The notes beneath the pieces were generated by a model that saw nothing but the letters and a program-made list of their open reading frames with translations, was not told the DNA's origin and ran no database searches. DNA of 64,000 nt. Source: G963662655 sp963665015 (GTDB lineage: Bacteria; Cloacimonadota; Cloacimonadia; Cloacimonadales; JAIOQZ01). Position numbers and translations under genes: made by a program. Positions 26,199 through 34,078 of the stretch are shown here, in pieces (within the stretch, counting starts at the first letter, position 1; each line of letters begins with the position of its first letter). Where the stretch lies: assembly GCA_963665015.2 (NCBI GenBank), contig CAXXSY010000004.1, positions 62,001-126,000 on the forward strand, given 5' to 3'.

Positions 26199-26906
26199 TT
26201 ACTCTTGTGGATTCTCGCTAAGTGTATCTATAATTTTTTCGTTGGCAGATCCAAACATCAAGTCATACAGTTTCCCCAGAAGACCAAACAAACTTTCATA
26301 ATCCTTATATGAATCCCCGCTTCTTGAAAGTGTTGGTTTTGTTGTATAGGCTTCATCCTGAATTATTTTAAATCCTTTTTGTACCATGCTCATGTTGTTC
26401 TCATTCTGCGCAGATACGATAATCTCTACATTATTGGAATGCATTTGTCGTTCAGGCATAGTTGTTGAGCGCTCAACACTTTCTACCTCAATTATTCTTG
26501 CACTTTCAAGTGCTTCAGATATCAAATGCTGATCTTCAGGGCAATTATCCAAATCACCCGTAAGTATTCGCTCGTAGTCTTCATGAAAAGCATCCTTATA
26601 TTTCATAGCATTTACTTGTAAGATATAAGCAGCCAGAACAGCCTGTTCCACCGCCCCATCCGGATCAACAAACATCACCGGATTATTCCCGACATAGACA
26701 TACGGGCTGTGGAATTCATCCACGGGATCCACCTGCTGCCATCTGCCGAGTTGCGGATCGTAGTAGCGCGCGCCGTAGTGGTACCAGTTCAGGTTGAAGT
26801 CGTCCTCCAGCTCCTTGCCGCCACCGGTGAACTTGGTTTCCGGGCTGCCGGTAACCAGGCTCAAGCCTGCCATCTTCATCCCGAACGGGTAATAGTGGTC
26901 TTCCTG
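26199..26906 (-). CDS. Displaced RHS tip 8 (family A), intact putative toxin module
   Basis: Core homology runs from QEDHYYPFG (26906) to DPDG (26656). The open frame continues upstream to 27116 with sequence that is not RHS, so no native start is evident and the first core Met is at 26879. The tip of about 150 residues has the family A motif DYERILTGDLDNCPEDQ. It ends with a hydrophobic segment (LFGLLGKLYDLMFG) and IIDTLSENPQE. It is the intact counterpart of tip 7. The linker AVEQAVLAAYILQ directly follows DPDG. Confidence 0.65.
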   Translation of the reverse strand, partial: QEDHYYPFGMKMAGLSLVTGSPETKFTGGGKELEDDFNLNWYHYGARYYDPQLGRWQQVDPVDEFHSPYVYVGNNPVMFVDPDGAVEQAVLAAYILQVNAMKYKDAFHEDYERILTGDLDNCPEDQHLISEALESARIIEVESVERSTTMPERQMHSNNVEIIVSAQNENNMSMVQKGFKIIQDEAYTTKPTLSRSGDSYKDYESLFGLLGKLYDLMFGSANEKIIDTLSENPQE

Positions 26907-27024
26907 AAGGGTCAATTGAGTAGTTATCTCGTTTATTTCGAGGCTAAACAGAATGCTCTGGGACACTGTCTTCATGCAATAATTATTGGTGCGTAATTGG
27001 CAAAAGCCTACAGAACAACATTTT

Positions 27025-27702
27025 TTACCTCTTAAAAGGGTAAGTGTAAGTTCTGAAAATCTCAAGCAATACATCGGGGCAAATAATGAATGATAGAATG
27101 TACAATGCGGGAGCAATTGTGAAATATAGCTTGAACCACATTGCTAAATCAAAGACCTGGAAAAACCAGTTTCCTTTTACTATTTTTTTATGATTATTGA
27201 TATTAATAACATTGGCCGTTGGAAACCACTCTGGTCTGTATTTCTTATCATGATCATTTGACTGGATCTTGTTTTCCCTTAGATAATCATGAATGTATCG
27301 ACTACTTCTTTTTTCTTTCGAAATAATATCCCCGGTGAGATTGAATACTAAATAATTACTTCCCGACGAAACAACAGCCACATGGAGATTCTGCAGGCTG
27401 TCGATACCACAAGAGAAACCCCGATCGCTATCAATGAACCAGCCATATTTATAGTGATCGTTTGTATATATTTGAACTCGATGATATAAGCTTGATATAA
27501 CTATAAGAACACTATCCGTTGGATTGAACCAATTCTCTATTGTACCCATAGGTAGTTCTTCATCTGGATAGTGGCAATATCTAGCAGATATATAGAAATT
27601 AATCCCGACGAACACCATAACAGTAAACACAATAGTCGAGTAGGTAATTATCATTTTCGATACATTGTATTTTTTTCCTTGACTCAACGTATATGTATTC
27701 AC
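27025..27702 (-). CDS. Two-helix membrane protein, putative immunity partner of tip 9
   Basis: The 225-residue protein overlaps the tip 9 stop by four bases. It has one membrane helix near residues 17-38 (STIVFTVMVFVGINFY) and another near 185-208 (YFTIAPALYILSFIICP). Between them is a soluble domain of about 140 residues containing SVLIVISSLYHRVQIY and WFIDSDRGFSCGID. It is unrelated to the TPR partners elsewhere in the array. An inner-membrane immunity protein facing the periplasm is plausible. No family recognised. Confidence 0.6.
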   Translation of the reverse strand: MNTYTLSQGKKYNVSKMIITYSTIVFTVMVFVGINFYISARYCHYPDEELPMGTIENWFNPTDSVLIVISSLYHRVQIYTNDHYKYGWFIDSDRGFSCGIDSLQNLHVAVVSSGSNYLVFNLTGDIISKEKRSSRYIHDYLRENKIQSNDHDKKYRPEWFPTANVININNHKKIVKGNWFFQVFDLAMWFKLYFTIAPALYILSFIICPDVLLEIFRTYTYPFKR

Positions 27703-28577
27703 TTAATTTCCCAATAACGATTGTATTCAATATTACCCTTTATCCCCCAAATAAACCCACATCCTGCTTTGATTGAACCTTCTTCAGAACCTGGCGATAA
27801 AGAAGCGCCTCCATCAATATATATTCCAGTCTTTACTGGAATAGTACCTCCAGCTGACATAAAATCACCACTATATTCATTAGTATTCTCGGCTGTATGC
27901 CGAATCACATTTGCCTCTAATCCCAATCCTACACCTACTTGTGCACCGGCATGCACAAATACATCAGATTCACCAGACGGATAGTTTATTTTTGACACCC
28001 CCACAACGAATGGACCAATAGTCCCTTCAACTTCAAGCCCTCCTTGATTCTGTACCCCTTCTATTGTTGATACCGTTTCTTGATATGCCCAATCATCCAA
28101 ACCATAGAAAAAATCCATAACCGTTTCCCAGAATCCTGCCAAGGCCTCCTGTTTAGCAGCAATGACGGCACTGTCATCAGCACCATCCGGATCAACGTAT
28201 TTTATTGGGTCGTTATGACAGAAGAGATACGGACTGTGGAATTCCTGAACGGGATCCACCTGCTGCCATCTACCGAGCTGCGGATCGTAGTAGCGTGCTC
28301 CGTAGTGATACCAGTTCAGGTTGAAGTCGTCCTCCAGTTCTTTGCCGTTATAGGTGAACTTGGTCTCAGGGCTGCCGGTAACCCGGCTCAGGCCGGCCAT
28401 CTTCATGCCGAACGGGTAGTAGTGGTCTTCCTGCATGATCTCGTTTCGTGCTGCTGTCGGTTTGAAGCTCACGCGCGTGTTCCCCAGGTAGTCCTTGACG
28501 TCATAGATAAATTCATACTCATCATTGGTTGCATTATAGGCAATGCGTCCCTCGGATGTAAAGAGAAATTTCAGCAC
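27699..28577 (-). CDS. Displaced RHS tip 9, glycine-rich beta tip
   Basis: The GTG start lies in the core (VLKFLFTSEG); core homology extends upstream to 28617 and ends at DPDG (28183). The tip differs from both common families. After a short helical stretch (EALAGFWETVMDFFYGLDDW) it is beta-rich and glycine-rich (VFVHAGAQVGVGLGLEANV; GIYIDGGASLSPG) and ends in an alternating strand (GFIWGIKGNIEYNRYW). This suggests a beta-sandwich or small barrel rather than an obvious enzyme. Its partner is also unlike the others. Confidence 0.6.
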   Translation of the reverse strand: MLKFLFTSEGRIAYNATNDEYEFIYDVKDYLGNTRVSFKPTAARNEIMQEDHYYPFGMKMAGLSRVTGSPETKFTYNGKELEDDFNLNWYHYGARYYDPQLGRWQQVDPVQEFHSPYLFCHNDPIKYVDPDGADDSAVIAAKQEALAGFWETVMDFFYGLDDWAYQETVSTIEGVQNQGGLEVEGTIGPFVVGVSKINYPSGESDVFVHAGAQVGVGLGLEANVIRHTAENTNEYSGDFMSAGGTIPVKTGIYIDGGASLSPGSEEGSIKAGCGFIWGIKGNIEYNRYWEIK

Positions 28578-28626
28578 ACCGTCTTCATATACCGCGCTGC
28601 CGACGTAGTCTTTGGTGAATGTGATT

Positions 28627-29121
28627 TCAATTGTTGTATTCAGGGATTTTATATGGCGGCGGCGGTGAAGATATTTTATTTTTCTTCATATCTTCAATAT
28701 CTAAATTTTCGGGTAAATCATAATTAACTTCAAGAGAACAGTTCATGCTGTCTTTGTTTATTGGATGATCGAAAGCCCAATATACACTATAGATTTCCTT
28801 CGATTCTGGTTCTATTATTACAGGAGAAAATCCCCAAGAGGAAGCTGCAATAGAATTTATATACAATTCGCCACGATTTTTCTCGTTAATTACCAAGGTT
28901 ATATTTGGCAGAAATAGTTCCAATGGTTTACTTAGGTCATTTTTAATCGTTAAATCACCAAAGACAACATAGCATAAACCATATCTTTTCAAATTCCATG
29001 TTTCTATCCGATACAGTCTGCATGAGGCCACACCTTCTTTATCTTCAACATATGCAATCGGCTGGCATCCAGAGAGCAGAAACACCATCGAAATTATCAA
29101 TACTACCGACCTACAATACAT
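28627..29121 (-). CDS. Lipoprotein, putative immunity partner of tip 10
   Basis: The ATG at 29121, preceded by AGGAG at the end of the tip gene, gives a lipoprotein signal with lipobox LLSGC. The open frame to 29208 overlaps the tip and is not needed. The mature protein of about 145 residues is beta-rich (YVVFGDLTIKNDLSKPLELFLPNITLV), like an Ig-type fold, and ends in a Pro-rich tail (SPPPPYKIPEYNN). Being membrane-anchored and exported, it could protect against an effector acting in the periplasm. Confidence 0.65.
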   Translation of the reverse strand: MYCRSVVLIISMVFLLSGCQPIAYVEDKEGVASCRLYRIETWNLKRYGLCYVVFGDLTIKNDLSKPLELFLPNITLVINEKNRGELYINSIAASSWGFSPVIIEPESKEIYSVYWAFDHPINKDSMNCSLEVNYDLPENLDIEDMKKNKISSPPPPYKIPEYNN

Positions 29122-29125
29122 GAGA

Positions 29126-30001
29126 TTACTCTCCTGATTCAGATGATTCCAGCCATTGGTGAAAATACCAGAAAGACTCATGTAATCCATTCTCTTTCGC
29201 GTCATCAAACCATGTATTCGGCCGAACGGTGTCCTTCCTGATCATAAGGCCTGCACCGGACTCATTGACAACATCCACTGCCGCATCAAGACAATTATTC
29301 TTAAATAGATTATACTGCCTAGTGCCGTCATTATGTTCTCCCGCAATTTTTTGTGCCGATATTGTAATTAGTTCGTCTTGTACTTTTGAAGTGATCTCAA
29401 ATATTGCTCCTTCGGGTATATCACCAAATTCAACTGGCACATTACGAGCCTCTCCTTCAACCATACTTCCAGATACGACCTCCGGATGAACTCCAACCAT
29501 TCCCGATTCAAACATATACCATTGACCTTCGCCATTCTGATAATATAGCTGTGCATGTCCTTGACCCCCTGCACCTCTTTCTTCCACCCAATACGCAATA
29601 TTCTCACCATCAGGATCAATGAAAATTATTGGACTATTCGCACAATACACATACGGGCTATGGAACTCATCAGCCGGATCCACCTGCTGCCATCTACCGA
29701 GTTGCGGATCGTAGTAGCGGGCGCCGTAGTGGTACCAGTTCAGGTTGAAGTCGTCCTCCAGCTCTTTGCCGTTATAGGTGAACTTGGTTTCCGGGCTGCC
29801 GGTAACCCGGCTCAGGCCTGCCATCTTCATCCCGAACGGGTAGTAGTGGTCTTCCTGCATGATCTCGTTTCGTGCTGCTGTCGGTTTGAAGCTCACGCGC
29901 GTGTTCCCCAGGTAATCCTTGACGTCATAGATAAATTCATAAAAATCATTGGTTGCATTATAGGCGATGCGTCCCTCGGATGTAAAGATAAATTTCAGCA
30001 C
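29126..30001 (-). CDS. Displaced RHS tip 10, papain/NlpC-P60-like (permuted) putative enzyme
   Basis: The core spans from the GTG start (VLKFIFTSEG; homology to 30054) to DPDG (29607). The 160-residue tip has an early His in GGQGHAQLYYQNGEGQW and a later Cys in YNLFKNNCLDAAVDVVN, then VRPNTWFDDAKENG. This order, His before Cys with Asn-Asn-Cys starting a helix, is that of permuted papain-like (NlpC/P60, LRAT, DUF4105-like) folds. Such enzymes include peptidases, amidases and acyltransferases. It is the only tip here with a visible catalytic pattern. Immunity partner: the lipoprotein at 28627. Confidence 0.65.
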   Translation of the reverse strand: MLKFIFTSEGRIAYNATNDFYEFIYDVKDYLGNTRVSFKPTAARNEIMQEDHYYPFGMKMAGLSRVTGSPETKFTYNGKELEDDFNLNWYHYGARYYDPQLGRWQQVDPADEFHSPYVYCANSPIIFIDPDGENIAYWVEERGAGGQGHAQLYYQNGEGQWYMFESGMVGVHPEVVSGSMVEGEARNVPVEFGDIPEGAIFEITSKVQDELITISAQKIAGEHNDGTRQYNLFKNNCLDAAVDVVNESGAGLMIRKDTVRPNTWFDDAKENGLHESFWYFHQWLESSESGE

Positions 30002-30065
30002 ACCGTCTTCATATACCGCGCTGCCGACGTAATCCTTGGTGCTGGCGAGGTTGCGTGAATTGATT

Positions 30066-30305
30066 TCACTCGGGGTTAATTGCTGCTTTGGTTAAGAAAA
30101 AAAGCAGTAAGCCGATAATAAACAAGCCCGTTAAAAAAGCATGCAAGATATGATTGATGACCGAGTTTAAATATAAAAGAAAAAGAGGAATATAAATAAT
30201 CATGAATATTGCCGTGTGCCGAAGCCTTATTGCACCAAGAATAGTGGAAGCAATGCCGATAACAATAAACAAATAAGATAAACTGGTTACTCTCGCTACT
30301 ATCAT
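30066..30305 (-). CDS. Small three-helix membrane protein, family B partner
   Basis: The 79-residue protein starts at an ATG that overlaps the TPR stop by four bases (ATGA). Helices lie around LSYLFIVIGIASTILGAI, IFMIIYIPLFLLYLN and FLTGLFIIGLLLFFLT. The gene order tip, TPR, small membrane protein is the same as for tips 1, 5 and 12. Confidence 0.6.
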   Translation of the reverse strand: MIVARVTSLSYLFIVIGIASTILGAIRLRHTAIFMIIYIPLFLLYLNSVINHILHAFLTGLFIIGLLLFFLTKAAINPE

Positions 30306-31126
30306 CCATCGTTTCTCAATGAATCGAAAACATCAATCTCGGAATTAGTAAATTCCAAAAACAGCACATAAATGTAACATCTTCTATAATCCTGCTGAAT
30401 CGATCTTGCTGCATTGTAATTTTCAAGCGCAGCTGCCATATTGCCAACACTATGGAAATATAGAGCGGACATATAGAAGAAGGCTGATCGAGTTCCGATA
30501 AAAACATTTTCTTTGTTTTTTGATTCTTTCATTACTTCATTGGCGATGTTCAAGCTATTCCGTGCATCATCAAATCTTTGTAAATTGATATAAGCATGAC
30601 ATGATAGGATTTGATATAAAAAATTCCTTGTTGCCCAGTTATCAGAAGCCTTCATTATATCATTAAGAGCTTTCTGTGGTTCCTGATTCAATAAATAGTA
30701 ATTACTCCTTTGCATAAGAACTATAGGATCGTTACCCGCATTTTCTAGTTTCTTTGTGAGTTCCGTAATATTCTGTTTCTCGCAAAAGGCTTGATAGCAT
30801 CTCAGTTGAATTAAAATGCTATCAAATATCTCTCGTTCGGTTTCACTGGAAGCTAATGATATTGTTTCGATTGATTTATGGTAGTCATTTAAAAAAAAGA
30901 ATGACCAAGCTTTCAGTACATAGACAGGAACAAGTATGTTCTCATCTTGTGGTAGCTTGCCCTCAATGCTATCACAGAATGAAATTAACTCCTCAAAGTC
31001 TTGGGCAGCATACAGGGAAATAACCTCAGAAAGGAGCCTATCTGAATGTGATACATCAAATGCATATATCAATGAGATATTTGTAAAAAGGACAATTGCT
31101 ATCATCATTATTTTACGGTCATTCAA
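30302..31126 (-). CDS. Exported TPR-like protein, putative immunity partner of tip 11
   Basis: The likely start is TTG at 31126, six bases after GAGGGGG; the open frame extends to an ATG at 31144 inside the tip gene. The signal segment is MMIAIVLFTNISLIYA. The family B landmark is VLKAWSFFFLNDYHKSI, and the end LFLEFTNSEIDVFDSL matches its relatives. The protein is all-helical with TPR-like spacing. Confidence 0.65.
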   Translation of the reverse strand: MNDRKIMMIAIVLFTNISLIYAFDVSHSDRLLSEVISLYAAQDFEELISFCDSIEGKLPQDENILVPVYVLKAWSFFFLNDYHKSIETISLASSETEREIFDSILIQLRCYQAFCEKQNITELTKKLENAGNDPIVLMQRSNYYLLNQEPQKALNDIMKASDNWATRNFLYQILSCHAYINLQRFDDARNSLNIANEVMKESKNKENVFIGTRSAFFYMSALYFHSVGNMAAALENYNAARSIQQDYRRCYIYVLFLEFTNSEIDVFDSLRNDG

Positions 31127-31127
31127 T

Positions 31128-31970
31128 CTATTCCCCCTCAACATCCGTAGTCATAGTATCCCCAGCCCACCAGTTATCAGCTATAAGATTAACAAACCAT
31201 ACCAAGGGTTTCGCTAACCAATGAACATTCCCCATACTATTAAGGCTCGTGGCTGTAGAACTGCTTGCACTCCCACCAGTTGTATTATATATTGACTGAG
31301 CGACAGTGACTTTAGTTTTCGCATCAACCTGATATACTTCGGAAGCTATTTTCGTCATGTTTGCATTTCTGCTGTGTTCTTTTTTTAGAGCGTCTATGTC
31401 ACTATTTTTGTTTGCCTCAACAATGGCATCGATTTGTTCCGTTTGCATATGGGCTTTAAACCACAAAGTTAATGGGCAACTGTCGGCAGGATTGTGGACT
31501 TCATTTCGATTTCTATATGAATCCTGCACATAGCCAACGATGTCATTAGTATTTATATTGCTTGCATCTTTTTCGATCATACCATCGGGATCGATTTTGT
31601 TTATGGGATTATTCGAACAATACAAATACGGGCTATGGAACTCATCGACGGGATCCACCTGCTGCCATCTGCCGAGTTGCGGATCGTAGTAACGCGCGCC
31701 ATAGTGGTACCAGTTGAGGTTGAAGTCGTCCTCCAGCTCCTTGCCGTTGTAGGTGAACTTGGTTTCCGGGCTGCCGGTAACCAGGCTCAAGCCGGCCATC
31801 TTCATCCCGAACGGGTAATAGTGGTCTTCCTGCATGATCTCGTTTCGTGCTGCTGTCGGTTTGAAGCTCACGCGCGTATTCCCCAGGTAATTCTTGGCAT
31901 TAACACAAACGGTTATGTGGTAACTTGCAAGTTTGTTGATTATGCTAATTATCGGCAATATATTTCCCAT
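31128..31970 (-). CDS. Displaced RHS tip 11 (family B), putative toxin module
   Basis: The frame starts in non-RHS sequence; core homology begins near 31896 (YLGNTRVSFKPT) and ends at DPDG (31582). The first 25 residues overlap the small membrane gene upstream and are unlikely to be real. The tip is about 150 residues, polar, with a Ser/Gly-rich stretch (TTGGSASSSTATSLNS). It then has a Trp-rich hydrophobic tail (VHWLAKPLVWFVNLIADNWW) and an acidic end. The tail suggests membrane association. Confidence 0.6.
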   Translation of the reverse strand: MGNILPIISIINKLASYHITVCVNAKNYLGNTRVSFKPTAARNEIMQEDHYYPFGMKMAGLSLVTGSPETKFTYNGKELEDDFNLNWYHYGARYYDPQLGRWQQVDPVDEFHSPYLYCSNNPINKIDPDGMIEKDASNINTNDIVGYVQDSYRNRNEVHNPADSCPLTLWFKAHMQTEQIDAIVEANKNSDIDALKKEHSRNANMTKIASEVYQVDAKTKVTVAQSIYNTTGGSASSSTATSLNSMGNVHWLAKPLVWFVNLIADNWWAGDTMTTDVEGE

Positions 31971-32178
31971 AAATTACCAATGATAATATAACAAGCCCGC
32001 CAACGATTCCGTAAAAGACTGCAGAAGGGAGAACCGTTCTATAAACAACATAAATAGTGACATAGATTACACTAAAAACGAATGCGGCCTTAATATGTAT
32101 TTTCCTAAATACCAGCAGTAAAATGAGGAATGTTATAAAAATTGGAGAAAGGACTCCTGTGCGGTATGATCCAAACAT
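31945..32178 (-). CDS. Small three-helix membrane protein, family B partner
   Basis: The 77-residue protein follows the TPR stop by one base. Its helices (PIFITFLILLLVF, AFVFSVIYVTIYVVYR, FYGIVGGLVILSLVIYG) align best with the homologue at 15366, including the YR before the last helix and the YGI-x-GGL motif. Its 3' end overlaps the open frame of tip 11, but not the tip 11 core copy, by 26 bases. Confidence 0.65.
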   Translation of the reverse strand: MFGSYRTGVLSPIFITFLILLLVFRKIHIKAAFVFSVIYVTIYVVYRTVLPSAVFYGIVGGLVILSLVIYGKYIADN

Positions 32179-32179
32179 A

Positions 32180-33022
32180 TTACTTCCCTATTGATTTACT
32201 AAGTTTATCAAGTATAGCCACATCCTGTTCGATCATCTCGAAAATCATCATCCCTAAAAAACACTGCCTGTAATCATCCCTGATGTTATTTGCTTCTATG
32301 AAATATCCTTCTGCCTTCTCCTTGTCTCCACACCTGTAATACCCAAGGGCTAAAAGATAGTTTATCAAGGCTTCCTCGCTTCTGCCACTTAAATCAGCAT
32401 TTTCTGCTTCCGACCTTAAGCTATCGGCGTGATGCAGTGTTGCAAGCGCAACCGAGTATTCTCTTTCTTGGATTTGTAAATATCCAAGAATATAATACGT
32501 AGTATAGGATACAGCAGTCTGTTGTTTGAGCAAAGCATCTATATCTGAATGAGCAAGTTTTTTGTTGTCATGCAAAATTAGAAAGTTAGATCTAAGTGTT
32601 AGGTTTAGAAAATCATAAATATCTGCCTCAATCACACGTTTGAAGTATTTCTCTTCTTGCTGGATATCCCCCAGTCTATAGAAACATTTAGCCTTTATCA
32701 AGATAGTGTCAAACAAAGGGGTTTCACGATAACTATCAGCAATATCTGCGGTTCTAATAGCTTCACGATATTTACCAAGATAGAAAAGGGACCACGCTTT
32801 ATATGTTTGAAAACCTACCGCAAAAACACTCCCATAATCCATTTGCAGAGAATCAGTTAAATTTACAAAATCTACAAATCTATAATCAATAAACATATTC
32901 ATCGCTCGTAGTGACTCTTGCTTCAATATTTCCGTTGTATTTTGCCCGCAGAGAGGCATCATTGTTAAGTCCATAAATACAACCAATAAATACATTAGCT
33001 TAACAGTTCTATTGCTCACCAC
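32180..33022 (-). CDS. Exported TPR-like protein, putative immunity partner of tip 12
   Basis: GGAGG inside the 3' end of tip 12 is six bases from a GTG start at 33022, and the genes overlap by 14 bases. The signal segment is LMYLLVVFMDLTMMPLCGQ. The motif TYKAWSLFYLGKYREAIRT is the best conserved form of the family B landmark. Later repeats (YYILGYLQIQEREYSVAL; LLALGYYRCGDKEKAEGY) are good TPR units. Confidence 0.7.
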   Translation of the reverse strand: MVSNRTVKLMYLLVVFMDLTMMPLCGQNTTEILKQESLRAMNMFIDYRFVDFVNLTDSLQMDYGSVFAVGFQTYKAWSLFYLGKYREAIRTADIADSYRETPLFDTILIKAKCFYRLGDIQQEEKYFKRVIEADIYDFLNLTLRSNFLILHDNKKLAHSDIDALLKQQTAVSYTTYYILGYLQIQEREYSVALATLHHADSLRSEAENADLSGRSEEALINYLLALGYYRCGDKEKAEGYFIEANNIRDDYRQCFLGMMIFEMIEQDVAILDKLSKSIGK

Positions 33023-33821
33023 TTAAATCCTCCGTATCAATATCGGTGGGATCCCACCAAAGCATGTATAGTTCCATGATCATTGAACTAATATCTTCCC
33101 AAACGCTATTAGTTGAGGGACCAGGATCTACAAGATCGATCAATGTTTCTGCAGTCTTTGTCTCTGCTTCAAGTAAATCAGCTGAAGCATCAGCCATCTC
33201 AGCTTTGTTAGACTGTAATTCCCGTGCCTTGAGGTAATTTGCGCGTGACGGATTTGCATTATATTTGGTTAACTGATCAATGTATCCAGTTTGTGCTGAG
33301 GCCTTTAGTCCATGTGCCCAAAGGAATGCTCCATTTTCAAACCCATTGAGATCGTCTGCTCCGTTAATTGTCTCACTAGTATTACATTGAGATCCTGCAA
33401 CAAACTCAACCGGAGACACTTTTTCTCCGTCCGGATCGATAAACATCACCGGATTATTCCCGACATAGACATACGGGCTGTGGAACTCATCCACGGGATC
33501 CACCTGCTGCCAACGTCCGAGTTGCGGATCGTAGTAGCGTGCGCCGTAGTGGTACCAGTTCAGGTTGAAGTCGTCCTCCAGCTCTTTGCCGTTGTAGGTG
33601 AACTTGGTCTCAGGGCTGCCGGTAACCCGGCTCAGGCCGGCCATCTTCATGCCGAACGGGTAGTAGTGGTCTTCCTGCATGATCTCGTTTCCTGCTGCTG
33701 TCGGTTTGAAGCTCACGCGCGTGTTCCCCAAGTAGTCCTTGACATCATAGATAAATTCATACTCATCATTGGTTGCATTATAGGCAATGCGTCCCTCGGA
33801 TGTAAAGATAAATTTCAGCAC
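33009..33821 (-). CDS. Displaced RHS tip 12 (family B), putative toxin module
   Basis: This is the displaced copy nearest the full-length gene and has the longest - strand core. Homology extends upstream of the GTG start to about 34055, reading DENKGIDLEYN and KLITFHKARYEDF. The core ends at DPDG (33426). The tip aligns along its length with tip 1 at 13.7 kb (GFENG, QTGYID, AETKTAET, SVWEDI). It ends MELYMLWWDPTDIDTED. The two occur at opposite ends of the array with the same partner set. Confidence 0.65.
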   Translation of the reverse strand: MLKFIFTSEGRIAYNATNDEYEFIYDVKDYLGNTRVSFKPTAAGNEIMQEDHYYPFGMKMAGLSRVTGSPETKFTYNGKELEDDFNLNWYHYGARYYDPQLGRWQQVDPVDEFHSPYVYVGNNPVMFIDPDGEKVSPVEFVAGSQCNTSETINGADDLNGFENGAFLWAHGLKASAQTGYIDQLTKYNANPSRANYLKARELQSNKAEMADASADLLEAETKTAETLIDLVDPGPSTNSVWEDISSMIMELYMLWWDPTDIDTEDLSGEQ

Positions 33822-34078
33822 ACCGTCTTCATATACCGCGCTGCCGACGTAGTCTTTGGTGCTGGTGAGGTTGCCTCTACCGTTGTAATAATCGTCGTTG
33901 TAGGTGTTCTTGCGAAGCTTTGCGCCGTTGTATGCATAGCTATACTCGATACGGAAATCCTCGTAACGTGCCTTGTGGAAGGTGATAAGCTTGGGCAGGT
34001 TCAGGTGATTGTATTCCAGGTCGATACCCTTGTTCTCGTCGTGGATCAGACGCTGTAGTTAACAAACAGAAATCGGCG

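Larger units (their letters stand above)
13688..34055. repeat. Dispersed copies of the 3' end of the RHS core (cassette array)
   Basis: Twelve core copies plus one small fragment share nearly identical, GC-rich sequence ending at the codons for DPDG, after which the sequences diverge completely. Copies: 13688-14120 (+), 15724-16262 (+, no tip), 16824-16883 (-, fragment), then on the - strand 18346-18588, 19872-20267, 21830-22072, 23474-23715, 25066-25307, 26656-26906, 28183-28617, 29607-30054, 31582-31896 and 33426-34055. The matching end of the full-length gene is at about 35503. All share the right-hand boundary (DPDG) but differ in how far upstream they extend. Four begin at CACTACTACCCGTTCGG, within about two bases of each other. 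Confidence 0.9.

Noticed and set aside
26907..27116. The N-terminal 70 residues of the open frame in front of tip 8.
   Set aside because: The sequence is not RHS, overlaps the end of the membrane partner gene, and has no ribosome-binding site; it is an accidental extension.
13688..34055. The array as a CRISPR or integron cassette array.
   Set aside because: Repeats are coding, hundreds of bases long and of varying length; no attC-like sites, integron integrase or Cas genes are present.
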